From an uncultured Bacilli bacterium (GTDB lineage: Bacteria > Bacillota_I > Bacilli_A > RFN20 > CAG-826), in contig CALVXI010000010.1 in the NCBI GenBank assembly GCA_944368975.1, positions 1-48,441 of the forward strand: a stretch of 48,441 nucleotides of DNA, in the 5' to 3' direction. The position numbers and the translations under genes are program-made. The first letter of the stretch is position 1. Every line of letters starts with the position of its first letter. Below, piece after piece: positions 33,936 to 42,842 of this stretch. Under the pieces are notes generated by a model. The model was not told the DNA's origin and ran no database searches. It saw nothing but the letters and a program-made list of their open reading frames with translations.

Positions 33936-35255
33936 TTAGTTATTATCCCCATTAAAATTAACCTTATTTCGGTTTACTTTAGTCCATTTTGGTTTTGAGA
34001 ATATGCCTAAACATAAAGTCATAATATAAATAACTGAAAATAAAGGATAAATAAAAATTCCACTAATAAGTTCTTTTCTACTTTTTGCTCCAAGTTTCTT
34101 ATAATCGACCATTACTAAAATAAAAGCCTGCAAAAGTCCAACAAAAACAAATAAAAATGTAATGCAACAAACAATTATTATGATTGTTGTTATTAATAAA
34201 TCGTAGTAATAACTAGCACCTAATGAGGTAGCTATTACTCCTGTTCCACATAAAGCTAAATAAATTACATCATATATATAAAATAGAGGAATCCAAGTAC
34301 AAAGTAAGACACAAATCATACAGAAGAAATATTGAAGAACCATTTCTAAATAAGAAAATCTAAAAGTAGTAAAGAATTTACCAAGCATCTTCATACCACC
34401 TGTAAAGAAAAGCCTACTTACTCCAGCTCCCATTCTTTTATTTTTAGCATATGTATCTTTAAATGTTGAAGGAACATCTTCATAAACAACTGCATCTTCA
34501 ACATAATGTAAACGATAACCATTAAGCATTCTATTATTAGTAAATTCAGCATCGTCACAAATTCCTTTAGCATCATATCCATATTTACTAATAATATCCA
34601 TGCTAATCATTGAGCCTGGTCCATTAACGTGAGCATCAATTCCAAGCCTTTCTCTTACTCTACTAGCAAATCTTGAATCAAAAGCGTAATATAATCCACT
34701 AGCTTTTGTATATTTATTTTGTGTAATATTTAAACTAGATTCATAAGGTCTAGCCATTTCTACTCCGCTATTATAGCAATCATTCATTAAGCTAAAGAAA
34801 TCATCATTTATATAATTATCAGCATCAAGTCTTATACTAAAATCATATTTCTTTTCTTCTTTTAAAATCATCTCATAACCATATTTAATAGCATATAAGG
34901 CTACATGGTGTTTTGGATCTGGATCATTATGAATATAAACTTTTGCTCCTGCTTTTCTAGCAAGTTCTGCTGTATTATCAGTGCAGTTATCAGCAACTAC
35001 ATAAACATCAAATAAATCTTTAGGATAATTTTGTCTATCAAATATTCTTTTTACAGTATCATAAATAACATCACTTTCATTATGGGCAGGAATTAATACA
35101 CAGATTTTGCTTTTCTTTTCAGTTTTTTTCCAGGTTTTCTTTTTTAACCATCCAAGTAATGTATAAATCATTTGAATAGAAAAAGGAACACCAATTAAAG
35201 TTAATATAAGATTATTAATAATATTCAATACATTATATAGTTCTTCATGCCACAT
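33936..35255 (-). CDS. Membrane-bound glycosyltransferase family 2
   Basis: A 439-aa protein with a membrane segment at the N terminus (~10-33) and several after residue 300. The GT-A part is CVLIPAHNESDVIYDTVKRI (~52), YVVADNCTDNTAELARKAGA (~82), IRLDADNYINDDFF (~138, D-x-D) and CDDAEFTNNRML (~225, acceptor ED). The last part lacks a clear Q-x-x-R-W; instead KNKRMGAGVSRLFF follows. It is like NodC/HAS/cellulose-synthase-type processive or dolichol-mannose-like enzymes. GAGGT lies nine bases before the ATG, and a TATAAT box upstream suggests an internal promoter. Confidence 0.88.
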   Translation of the reverse strand: MWHEELYNVLNIINNLILTLIGVPFSIQMIYTLLGWLKKKTWKKTEKKSKICVLIPAHNESDVIYDTVKRIFDRQNYPKDLFDVYVVADNCTDNTAELARKAGAKVYIHNDPDPKHHVALYAIKYGYEMILKEEKKYDFSIRLDADNYINDDFFSLMNDCYNSGVEMARPYESSLNITQNKYTKASGLYYAFDSRFASRVRERLGIDAHVNGPGSMISMDIISKYGYDAKGICDDAEFTNNRMLNGYRLHYVEDAVVYEDVPSTFKDTYAKNKRMGAGVSRLFFTGGMKMLGKFFTTFRFSYLEMVLQYFFCMICVLLCTWIPLFYIYDVIYLALCGTGVIATSLGASYYYDLLITTIIIIVCCITFLFVFVGLLQAFILVMVDYKKLGAKSRKELISGIFIYPLFSVIYIMTLCLGIFSKPKWTKVNRNKVNFNGDNN

Positions 35256-35300
35256 AATTTAACCTCATCTTTTTAAATACAAATTCCTTAAGTCTTTAAT

Positions 35301-35306
35301 ATTATA
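35301..35306 (-). promoter_or_regulatory. Candidate internal -10 box in the polysaccharide cluster
   Basis: TATAAT on the minus strand in the 92-base gap between an EpsG-like gene and the glycosyltransferase, 45 bases before the ATG. The -35 side is weak (TTTTAT at 17 bases). This is one of the few gaps in the cluster. Confidence 0.35.
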
Positions 35307-35347
35307 ATTTTTTCATTCCCTTAATAAAATAACAACTTAGTCAATTT

Positions 35348-36496
35348 CTAATAAATCCATAAATCTTTGCTAAAATTAAATCGATATGGATATAAACCAC
35401 TTGTAAAGAATGTTGATAATAATATACCTATCATCGATAAACCAACTAATGTAAAATATGTGATTTTTTCTTTCTTCGTTTTTAAATTTCTAATAATATA
35501 AGGAACAAAGAATATTTCTAACATGTAAAATATCGATTTAGTACGATCTGCTAGTTCAACTGAATTAGTTAATACTCCCATTACCATAAAACACATATTA
35601 ATAAAAACAATGAATATGATAAACCTCATAAATCCATCATCGGTTTTATTAAAATAAAGTAAAACAAATATTAAATTTATAATTGGAACTAAATAAATTA
35701 AAAAAGTAGCAAAAAACTTTAAAACTGGTGTCGCTGTTATATCTCTTCCAGGAACAAAATAATAAGCATAATTTTTTAAAATAGGAATATACTCAATTAC
35801 ATTTATAAATCCGTAATATAATAAAGGTGAAAAAGCTACTAAAGTAACTAATGAAGTTAATAAAATTTTTGTATTAACCTTCTTATTAAATTTTGTGATT
35901 AATAAATACGCTGTAATGATAAATAAATTAATAAATTCACTATAATGAAAAAATCCACTAAGTAATGCTATTAAATAAGATAATATAATTACCCATTTAT
36001 TACGATAATTATAAATTAAACTAAAACTAATTAATCCTAAACTAATACCTACTCCACTTCGATCTTGATTTAATGAATTAAGGAATATTGCATAAAACAT
36101 TATTATCATCATTGGTAAAATAAATTTATTATCTTTATTTATAAAAACACCAACACAATATCCAAAAATAGTTAAAAAACTAATAACATAAAAATGTGTT
36201 TCAATTGGTAAACCAAGTTCAAAATATAATTTAGCTAAAGAGGTCGTAAAAATTTCTTTAAACCCCTCTCCACCATTTTGAATGTTCTCTAATATTTTAA
36301 TAACAATAGAGTAATCGTCACCAAGATTATATCTAAAAGCACTAACAAAAAATAAACTTAAAAATACAAGCAAAACAAATAAAAGAAAATAAATAAAGTA
36401 ACTTACTTTCTTTGTATTAACATAAAAATTCTTAAATCGTTCAGCAAAAAAAGTTCCAACAAATGTTAATAAATAACAAGGAATATATACTAACAT
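35348..36496 (-). CDS. EpsG-family membrane protein (candidate polysaccharide polymerase), copy 2
   Basis: A 382-aa paralogue of the protein at 32776, with nine to ten membrane segments. MLVYIPCYLLTFVGTFFAER parallels MLIYVPTFLLSFISLFYAK of the other copy. Others: VSAFRYNLGDDYSIV (~52), FLNSLNQDRSGVGISLGLIS (~139), GFFHYSEFINLFIITAYL (~185), and LTNSVELADRTKSIFYMLEIFF near the end. The two copies are aligned along their length without large gaps, but are quite diverged. It may be the polymerase, with the other EpsG protein acting on a branch or a second chain. Confidence 0.88.
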   Translation of the reverse strand: MLVYIPCYLLTFVGTFFAERFKNFYVNTKKVSYFIYFLLFVLLVFLSLFFVSAFRYNLGDDYSIVIKILENIQNGGEGFKEIFTTSLAKLYFELGLPIETHFYVISFLTIFGYCVGVFINKDNKFILPMMIIMFYAIFLNSLNQDRSGVGISLGLISFSLIYNYRNKWVIILSYLIALLSGFFHYSEFINLFIITAYLLITKFNKKVNTKILLTSLVTLVAFSPLLYYGFINVIEYIPILKNYAYYFVPGRDITATPVLKFFATFLIYLVPIINLIFVLLYFNKTDDGFMRFIIFIVFINMCFMVMGVLTNSVELADRTKSIFYMLEIFFVPYIIRNLKTKKEKITYFTLVGLSMIGILLSTFFTSGLYPYRFNFSKDLWIY

Positions 36497-36565
36497 CTAT
36501 TTTCTCCTAAGTTATTAAAACTATAATTTGCCATAAAAACCTTCTAAAACCTCAATATTTTTTAA

Positions 36566-38023
36566 TTATTTCTTTTTAATTTCTTTTTTTACATTAAAAT
36601 GAACATGATGATCATCTATTTTATATTCAAGATTAAGTTTATTTAAAAATTCTTCAAAAGGTAAATTAATATCTTCGCTTACTCCTTCTGCCATTGCTTT
36701 AGATAAAACAGTTTTAATAGTTAAAAATAAGATATATAAATCAAAAACTATATCATAATTTGAAATATAATATAAATCATAACGAAGCTTATCATCATAT
36801 GTCGTATGATATGTAGTACTAACTTGTTGATAACCAGTAACACCAGCTTTAACATTGAATCGATATACATAAAGTGGATTTTCTTTTAAAAATTGATTAA
36901 TAAATTCAGGTCTTTCAGGGCGAGGTCCAACTAAAGACATATCTCCTTTTAAAACATTAATAACTTGAGGAATTTCATCAATTCTGGTAGCTCTTATAAT
37001 TTTCCCAAACTTTGTAACACGATTATCATTACTAGTAGAAAGTTGAGCACCATTTTTTTCAGCATCAACTCTCATACTTCTAAATTTTAATATATAAAAT
37101 TCTTTTTGATCTTTAGTTAGTCTAACTTGTTTATAAAAAACTGGTCCTCCATCTTGAAGCTTAATTATTAATGGAACAATCAACCAAATTGGAGTGGATA
37201 AAATTAAAATAATTAAACTAACAATTATATCCATTGTTCTTTTAACAAAAGCTTCAACTATGTCAATTCTAAGAGGCTTTTGTTCATAAGATAATAAGTC
37301 ATTAATCGATGTAACATCATTACCAATTAAAACAATATCAAAATAAGTCGTACACAAATAAACATCCTTATTTAAATTACTATTAAAATAAAGTAAGAAT
37401 TTTTGTTTATTTTTAAAACTTAAAGAGTTTAATAGTATAATTGAATTACATTCTTTAAATTTTAAAAATACCTTATCATCAATATGTTCATCTATTTCAT
37501 AAAAGATATATTTAACTTTAATTTTCTTATAATTTTCTTTAATTAATTTCTTAGCAAGTAAATTAGCATCTTCTTTTGGGCCAATAATTAAAGCAATTTT
37601 GGTATTCCTGGAATTTAAATAGATTAATAAAATTCTTATGATAGTTAATAAAACGATATATGTTAAACCAATAAAACTAGCAAATATGACATAATTTAAT
37701 GGATAAGTTCCTATTGCAATATAAACACATAAAATTGAGAAAGTAATTGTAAAACAAAGTAAAGCGCTTACTACAGTAGACTTAAATATTCCTTTATATA
37801 AAGAAACATTTTTAAAATAAAATTCCAAGAAAATAAGTAATAAGAAAGTAATTACCCATCCAATACTTAAAGTTGAAAAATTTATTATACTAAATGGATT
37901 AATTTCTCTAACAAAGAAATTAGATATAGCAAGTCCTACTGGATAACTAATAAAAGCAAAGAAAATAATAAATACTTTCTCAACAATTGATAAACTTCTT
38001 TTAATACTATTTATTTCATTCAT
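36566..38023 (-). CDS. Undecaprenyl-phosphate sugar phosphotransferase initiating the polysaccharide (WbaP/EpsL type)
   Basis: A 485-aa enzyme that moves a sugar phosphate onto undecaprenyl phosphate, the first step of repeat-unit synthesis. Start at 38023, where GAAGGAT lies seven bases upstream; the ATG at 38050 would add nine residues. Four or five membrane helices (residues 15-145) are followed by a soluble region with a nucleotide-fold appearance (IALIIGPKEDANLLAKKLI, ~150), another helix (~275-300) and the catalytic core: GGPVFYKQVRLTKDQKEFYI, LKFRSMRVDAE (~325), RVTKFGKIIRATRIDEIPQV, INVLKGDMSLVGPRPERPEF (~365). All key residues seem present. The sugar (glucose or galactose in most homologues) is not known. 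Confidence 0.95.
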   Translation of the reverse strand: MNEINSIKRSLSIVEKVFIIFFAFISYPVGLAISNFFVREINPFSIINFSTLSIGWVITFLLLIFLEFYFKNVSLYKGIFKSTVVSALLCFTITFSILCVYIAIGTYPLNYVIFASFIGLTYIVLLTIIRILLIYLNSRNTKIALIIGPKEDANLLAKKLIKENYKKIKVKYIFYEIDEHIDDKVFLKFKECNSIILLNSLSFKNKQKFLLYFNSNLNKDVYLCTTYFDIVLIGNDVTSINDLLSYEQKPLRIDIVEAFVKRTMDIIVSLIILILSTPIWLIVPLIIKLQDGGPVFYKQVRLTKDQKEFYILKFRSMRVDAEKNGAQLSTSNDNRVTKFGKIIRATRIDEIPQVINVLKGDMSLVGPRPERPEFINQFLKENPLYVYRFNVKAGVTGYQQVSTTYHTTYDDKLRYDLYYISNYDIVFDLYILFLTIKTVLSKAMAEGVSEDINLPFEEFLNKLNLEYKIDDHHVHFNVKKEIKKK

Positions 38024-39743
38024 CGCTATTATCCTTCTTTTTATAAACAAAATATAAAGAAGTAACTAAAACAATAATGATTAATGTAAAAGCTACGACA
38101 ATAATTGATATTGGAACTATATATCGACTAACTCCAAAATTAACATTAATTCCTTCAAAAAAGGATGTTTCAAATTCATTTTGAAGAATAAATCTAATAT
38201 ATTCCCTAACAAATTCTGGATCATTAATCAAACTTCTTTTAATTTCGTCATTTAATGAATATAAATATTCATATTCTAAGTCACTATAAGCTTCATTAAC
38301 TGTATAATAACTTGGTAAATTATTATTAATATAATTTAAGAAATATTTATAATTTTGAATAATTAAATCATTACTTAAATTTGAGGTGTTATTATCTTCA
38401 TTATCTAAACGTGGATTTAAAGATAAGGCTATATCAAGTTTAGAATATTTATCAATACCACTACCATTTATATTCCTAATTTTAATATATAATCTTTGTT
38501 TTCCTAAGCGATAGTTAACTTGTTCACCACCATTAAAATTAATTAGTTCGATGTCATTATTAGTTAAAGAAGGATAATTACTAACACTTATTAAGCTTTT
38601 AAGTTCTTTAATCGTTGGAGGATTAATGAATGAAAATTTATTAGGATAAATTGGTAAAGTTTCGCTATCAATTTCAATATTATATTCGCTAGGAATTACT
38701 TTTAAATTTATTGTTTGAACATTATTAATATTTGATGAAGTTGAAATATTTATATCAACAATTCTTTCATCAAGATAATTTGATGGAACCATAGTTAATT
38801 TTAAATAAGTATGATTATCAATAGTGACACTACTAGTATCTAATATTTCTAAAGTTTCTTTATTATTATTACTTACATTAATAATAATATCATCAGGATT
38901 AAAGTAATCTAAATTATTACCAATATAAAAGTCTTTTTTACTAAAAGCCTCTAATTCTAAGGTATTTTCTAAATTATAAGGTTCTAAAACTCCGCTATTT
39001 TCATTTAATTCATAGATATAAAAATATTCATCAAGATCAATAATTCTAATTGATATATCAAAGTATTTAATTAAAGATTCATTATGAATGTAACTACATC
39101 TAATTGTTGCTTCACCAGTATTTTTTAATGTATTAATTGTTATTCCATAAGGAATATCTGTCACTAAAGGACTTTCATCTATTTCAATGACATTATTTGG
39201 ATCATTAATTTCTTCATAAACGATATCAGTTTGTGAAACATTAACAATATCGACTCCATCAATTAATTTAAAAGTAAATGTTGTTTCACTAGGTTTAGTT
39301 ATCTCTTTAGAAGTTGTATCAAAATAACTTTCAAATACATAAACACTAATTTTTTCACTGGTATAATCTAAATAATTAATAGTGAATATTAAAGGAGAAT
39401 TTTCTTTTTTCTTTATTCCCGTAATATCAAATGAATATGAATTTAAATTAGAATCATAATTAATACTAGAAACATTTATATAATCTAAATAATCTTCATT
39501 ATTAAAATTAATTATTAACTCATTACTTACATCATTAGTTATGTTACTTAAAGAAAAATTAAATGTATAAGTTTCATAATTTACTTCATTAACATTATCC
39601 TCAGTAAAATAACTATCTTTTAAGATATATATCTCATTATTTTCAATATTAAAAATGTTAGTTGTATCACTTATATTGTTACTAGAAAAGTTAACGATAT
39701 TAAAACTAAATAATATTAAAGATAATGAGTTAATAAAATTCAT
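38016..39743 (-). CDS. Unrecognised large surface protein with signal peptide and C-terminal membrane anchor
   Basis: A 575-aa protein: a hydrophobic N terminus (MNFINSLSLILFSFNIVNF), ~510 extracytoplasmic residues rich in Asn, Ile, Ser, Thr and Tyr with a beta-strand pattern, and a final membrane segment (IVPISIIVVAFTLIIIVLVT, ~543-563) followed by YFVYKKKDNSDE. This is a type I arrangement: outside body, short charged inside tail. It has no LPXTG. Repeated blocks of about 90-100 residues (Ig-like?) are suspected but not clear. Its end overlaps the sugar phosphotransferase start by 8 bases, so it is tied to the polysaccharide cluster. Function unknown. Confidence 0.7.
   Translation of the reverse strand: MNFINSLSLILFSFNIVNFSSNNISDTTNIFNIENNEIYILKDSYFTEDNVNEVNYETYTFNFSLSNITNDVSNELIINFNNEDYLDYINVSSINYDSNLNSYSFDITGIKKKENSPLIFTINYLDYTSEKISVYVFESYFDTTSKEITKPSETTFTFKLIDGVDIVNVSQTDIVYEEINDPNNVIEIDESPLVTDIPYGITINTLKNTGEATIRCSYIHNESLIKYFDISIRIIDLDEYFYIYELNENSGVLEPYNLENTLELEAFSKKDFYIGNNLDYFNPDDIIINVSNNNKETLEILDTSSVTIDNHTYLKLTMVPSNYLDERIVDINISTSSNINNVQTINLKVIPSEYNIEIDSETLPIYPNKFSFINPPTIKELKSLISVSNYPSLTNNDIELINFNGGEQVNYRLGKQRLYIKIRNINGSGIDKYSKLDIALSLNPRLDNEDNNTSNLSNDLIIQNYKYFLNYINNNLPSYYTVNEAYSDLEYEYLYSLNDEIKRSLINDPEFVREYIRFILQNEFETSFFEGINVNFGVSRYIVPISIIVVAFTLIIIVLVTSLYFVYKKKDNSDE
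38031..38037 (-). promoter_or_regulatory. Ribosome binding site that fixes the sugar phosphotransferase start
   Basis: GAAGGAT on the minus strand, seven bases before the ATG at 38023. It lies within the end of the upstream gene and supports the shorter protein. Confidence 0.75.
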
Positions 39744-39746
39744 AGT

Positions 39747-40505
39747 TTAAATATCCTGATGTACATTAATTGAAGTATAAGGAATTTTATATACTTTAAT
39801 ATATTTCTTATTTTTAAAATGAAGTAAAAGCATTCCTCCTAAAAATAAAATAAGAATATAGAAGAATATTGTATAACTTAAATCACTTAATGAATTTAAG
39901 TTATAATCTAAATTAAAATAAGGCATTGATATTTCACTATTATCAATATAATTAAGCCAAGTTAAATTTAATGTTTTTGATAAACTAAATATGGTAAGTA
40001 AATAAATAATAAAAATTATAAAACTAAAATAAACATAACTTCTTTTAGTTTTATAATTATAATCAAATTCAATAAAATCAATAAAAGATAATATCGGTAG
40101 AATTATACTAGAAAATAATGCTCCAAATTTAATAAATGGATTAATTTCATTATTTAAAATACTATAAGGGGTAATAAAAATTAGATTAATAAAGAAAGCA
40201 AGAAATAAGCTCGATGTAATCATATATTTTAAGGTATATAACACCTTATTTCGATAGTCTTTTTTTGTGAATAATCTAATTAAATCTAATATAATAAAAA
40301 TAATATTTATAATTAAAGATAAACATAATGTAAAAACTCCAAAATAGGTTAAAAGCATTAAACTACCTTTAAAAATAGAAATACCTAAAGCAAAAATTCC
40401 AATAAGAAAACTTATACTTTTAAGAATCAAACTATAAATAATTTCTTGTTTAACGTAATTAGTTTCTTTAACTTTATAATCGCTATAGTAAATTATACGT
40501 TCCAT
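39747..40505 (-). CDS. Unrecognised six-helix membrane protein
   Basis: A 252-aa protein with six membrane segments: near 27-48, 50-80, 90-112, 125-148, 158-180 and 208-232 (YTIFFYILILFLGGMLLLHF). Loops are short, with one polar stretch of ~30 residues before the last helix. The N terminus (MERIIYYSDYKVKETNYVKQ) is cytoplasmic by charge. Three bases separate it from the surface protein, so they may work together. No family recognised. Confidence 0.7.
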   Translation of the reverse strand: MERIIYYSDYKVKETNYVKQEIIYSLILKSISFLIGIFALGISIFKGSLMLLTYFGVFTLCLSLIINIIFIILDLIRLFTKKDYRNKVLYTLKYMITSSLFLAFFINLIFITPYSILNNEINPFIKFGALFSSIILPILSFIDFIEFDYNYKTKRSYVYFSFIIFIIYLLTIFSLSKTLNLTWLNYIDNSEISMPYFNLDYNLNSLSDLSYTIFFYILILFLGGMLLLHFKNKKYIKVYKIPYTSINVHQDI

Positions 40506-40514
40506 AATTTAAAA

Positions 40515-41354
40515 TTAGAAAGAGACAATTAGTCCCCCTTCAAGAGAATAGAAAGCGCATAATCCTCTATTATCCATAATTCTAACTTCTTTAAACTCAT
40601 AAGCGTTTTCAATTTCTTCTTTTAAAAACTTTGCACTTTCTAAATTTTCAGTATGTGCAATAACACAAATTCTATCTTTAGTATTTTCACACATCTTACC
40701 AATGTTATATACAATTCTTTTTAAGACACCTTTGAAAGTTCTGATCTTTTCTTTAATTCTGATATCGCCATCATCAGCATAACATAAAGCTTTAATGCTT
40801 GCTAAATTAGCAATAAAAGCAACAACCTTATTCATACGTCCATTTTTGACTAAACTATCAAATTTATCTAAAGCAAATAATAAATTCATTGAGTCTCTAT
40901 AAGCCTTAATTTCTTTTGAAATCTCTGCAAAACTCAAACCTTTTTTAATTAATTCAACTAATTTATCTACTAAAATAACCATTGAACCAGCTGTAGCTTT
41001 AGAATCTAAAACATAAATGCGATCCTTATTTTCGCTCATTTCTTTAGCTACAATTGCACTATTAAAAGATCCGCTTAATTTTTTAGTAATTGTAATAACA
41101 AATGTATAGCCGTCTTTATCACTATTAAAAGTTTTTAAAAAATCATTTGGACTAGGGCAACTACTTTTAGCGCCAACTTCACTTGCGTTAATCTTTTTAA
41201 GCATATCTTTAACGTCAAGATTATCATTATCAATAAATTCTTCATCTAATAATCTGATAGTAAGTGGTGCAACTTCAAAGTCAATATTTTCTTCGTTTTT
41301 AAGGTAATCGTTTAATAAATTTGCACTACTATCGACAACAATTTTATACTTCAT
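40515..41354 (-). CDS. DegV-family fatty-acid-binding protein
   Basis: A 279-aa protein of the DegV/FakB type, which carries a fatty acid, in known cases for phosphorylation by the kinase FakA. Start at the ATG at 41354 (MKYKIVVDSSANLL) because GTGAGG lies six bases upstream; the GTG at 41366 that would add MRLR overlaps that site. Motifs: IVVDSSANL (~5-13), EVGAKSSCPSPNDF (~62-75, with the lipid-contact Ser/Thr), TITKKLSGSFNSA (~90), and LFALDKFDSLVKNGRMNKVVAF (~162). It lies at the upstream end of the cluster, nine bases before the membrane gene. No FakA kinase is in the window. Confidence 0.93.
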   Translation of the reverse strand: MKYKIVVDSSANLLNDYLKNEENIDFEVAPLTIRLLDEEFIDNDNLDVKDMLKKINASEVGAKSSCPSPNDFLKTFNSDKDGYTFVITITKKLSGSFNSAIVAKEMSENKDRIYVLDSKATAGSMVILVDKLVELIKKGLSFAEISKEIKAYRDSMNLLFALDKFDSLVKNGRMNKVVAFIANLASIKALCYADDGDIRIKEKIRTFKGVLKRIVYNIGKMCENTKDRICVIAHTENLESAKFLKEEIENAYEFKEVRIMDNRGLCAFYSLEGGLIVSF

Positions 41355-41360
41355 TCTTAA

Positions 41361-41366
41361 CCTCAC
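41361..41366 (-). promoter_or_regulatory. Ribosome binding site that fixes the DegV start
   Basis: GTGAGG on the minus strand, six bases before the ATG at 41354. TATAAT boxes on the same strand lie at 41375-41380 and 41385-41390, either of which could serve this gene. Confidence 0.65.
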
Positions 41367-41401
41367 CCTTTAAAATTATACTATATTATACATTTTTATT
41401 C

Positions 41402-41407
41402 TATAAT
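41402..41407 (+). promoter_or_regulatory. -10 box of the uridine kinase gene
   Basis: TATAAT, 25 bases before the ATG at 41433. It stands in a short imperfect dyad (CTATAA ... TTATAG, 41401-41421). GAGGTG at 41421-41426 is the ribosome site. The gene is divergent from degV. Confidence 0.45.
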
Positions 41408-41432
41408 TACCATAGTTATAGAGGTGAAGGGT

Positions 41433-42041
41433 ATGGCAAAGATAATTTTAGTAGGTGGTGGTAGTGCAAGTGGCAAAACTTATGTTTTAGAAAAAGTAAT
41501 AAAACAACTTGGCAAAGATAATGTAACGCATATTTCAATCGATGATTATTATAAAAAGATGGATATGCCACTAGAAGAAAGAAGGAAAGTAAATTTTGAT
41601 CATCCTAAAGCCTTTGACTGGATACTTCTAGAAGAACAGTTAATTAAACTAAAAAATGACGAAGAAATTGAAAAACCTCTTTATGACTATACTATTTCAA
41701 ATAGAAAAATTGAAACAGAACATATTGTCCCTCAAAAATTAATTCTTGTTGAAGGAATTATGGCTCTAGTCAATAAGAAGATTCGTAGCCTTAGCGATTT
41801 AAATATTTTTATCGATGCTAGTAGAGAAAATCGTTTAGTTAGACGTTTAAAAAGGGATCAACTTGAAAGAGCACGTACATTTGATTCGATTGTTACTCAA
41901 TATTTCGCTACTGTTCTTCCAATGTATGAAGAAATAATTGGTCCTAGTAAATATTATGCCGATATTATTATTAATAACGACAATCAAAAGAATCACTCTA
42001 TTGAGGTTCTTGTTTCTATCTTACAAAATTACTTAAAATAA
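41433..42041 (+). CDS. udk: Uridine kinase family protein
   Basis: Phosphorylates uridine (and often cytidine) for nucleotide salvage. The 202-aa protein starts at the ATG at 41433, six bases after GAGGTG; a GTG at 41424 lies within that site. P-loop VGGGSASGKTYVLEKV, SIDDYYKKMDMPLEERRKVNFDHP, PLYDYTISNRK, and LVEGIMALVNKKIRSLSDLNIFID are all family motifs, and RLKRDQLERARTFDSIVTQY follows in the lid. Its TAA directly touches the stop of cysE on the other strand, leaving no intergenic base. Confidence 0.93.
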   Translation: MAKIILVGGGSASGKTYVLEKVIKQLGKDNVTHISIDDYYKKMDMPLEERRKVNFDHPKAFDWILLEEQLIKLKNDEEIEKPLYDYTISNRKIETEHIVPQKLILVEGIMALVNKKIRSLSDLNIFIDASRENRLVRRLKRDQLERARTFDSIVTQYFATVLPMYEEIIGPSKYYADIIINNDNQKNHSIEVLVSILQNYLK

Positions 42042-42842
42042 TTACTTTTTTTGAATAATTTCAATATCGTAAGGTTTTACTTTAACTAAAGAATTATTTG
42101 GAACACTACTTGTAATATAAGCGTTACTTCCAATAATTGAGTTTTCACCTATTATCGTATTTCCACCAAAGATACTTGCTCCACTATAAATAGTTACATT
42201 ATCTTTTATTGTTGGATGTCTTTTTTGCCCTTGTAAAGCATGGCCTTCTTTAAGAGATAAAGCTCCTAAAGTAACTCCTTGATAAATTTTAACGTGACTT
42301 CCAATTTCACAAGTTTCGCCAATAACAATTCCTGTTCCATGATCAATAAAAAAATATTCACCAATCTTAGCTCCAGGATTTATATCAACACCTGTTCTTG
42401 AATGAGCGTATTCACTTATTACCCTAGCAACAAATTTTAATCCCATATTATAAAGAATATGAGCAATACGATAAGCACTTATTGCGATAAATCCAGGATA
42501 AGCTAAAACTACTTCAATATAAGAATTACAAGCTGGATCACCATCATAAATTGCAACTACATCTTTATATAATAACTCTCTAAGAGTCTCATAATTTTCA
42601 AAAAAGTCTTCAAAACTTAACTTTTTTTCAAAATATTTCGAAAATTTTGAGAAATTATTGCGTGCACTTTCAATTAAATTATTTATCTTTTCTTCATTAA
42701 TTGAAGAATGATAATAATCATAAAAAAGTAATTCTCTTATTTCTTTATAAAACTCTATTATTCCTCGACGAGAAATATTAACAAGATTACTTGAATCGCA
42801 TTTACTTATAGTTTTAATAACAACATCTTTTAAATCAGTCAT
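42042..42842 (-). CDS. cysE: Serine O-acetyltransferase
   Basis: Makes O-acetylserine from serine and acetyl-CoA, the entry to cysteine. A 266-aa protein: helical N-terminal domain, then left-handed beta-helix hexapeptides from AYAHSRTGVDINPGAKIGE (~145): FFIDHGTGIVIGETCEIG, HVKIYQGVTLGALSLKEGHA, RHPTIKDNVTIYSGASIFGG. These include His in DHGTG and the H-P-T-I region that shape the active site. It overlaps the cysK stop by 8 bases, so the pair is co-translated. The two proteins form the cysteine synthase complex in many bacteria. Confidence 0.95.
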   Translation of the reverse strand: MTDLKDVVIKTISKCDSSNLVNISRRGIIEFYKEIRELLFYDYYHSSINEEKINNLIESARNNFSKFSKYFEKKLSFEDFFENYETLRELLYKDVVAIYDGDPACNSYIEVVLAYPGFIAISAYRIAHILYNMGLKFVARVISEYAHSRTGVDINPGAKIGEYFFIDHGTGIVIGETCEIGSHVKIYQGVTLGALSLKEGHALQGQKRHPTIKDNVTIYSGASIFGGNTIIGENSIIGSNAYITSSVPNNSLVKVKPYDIEIIQKK

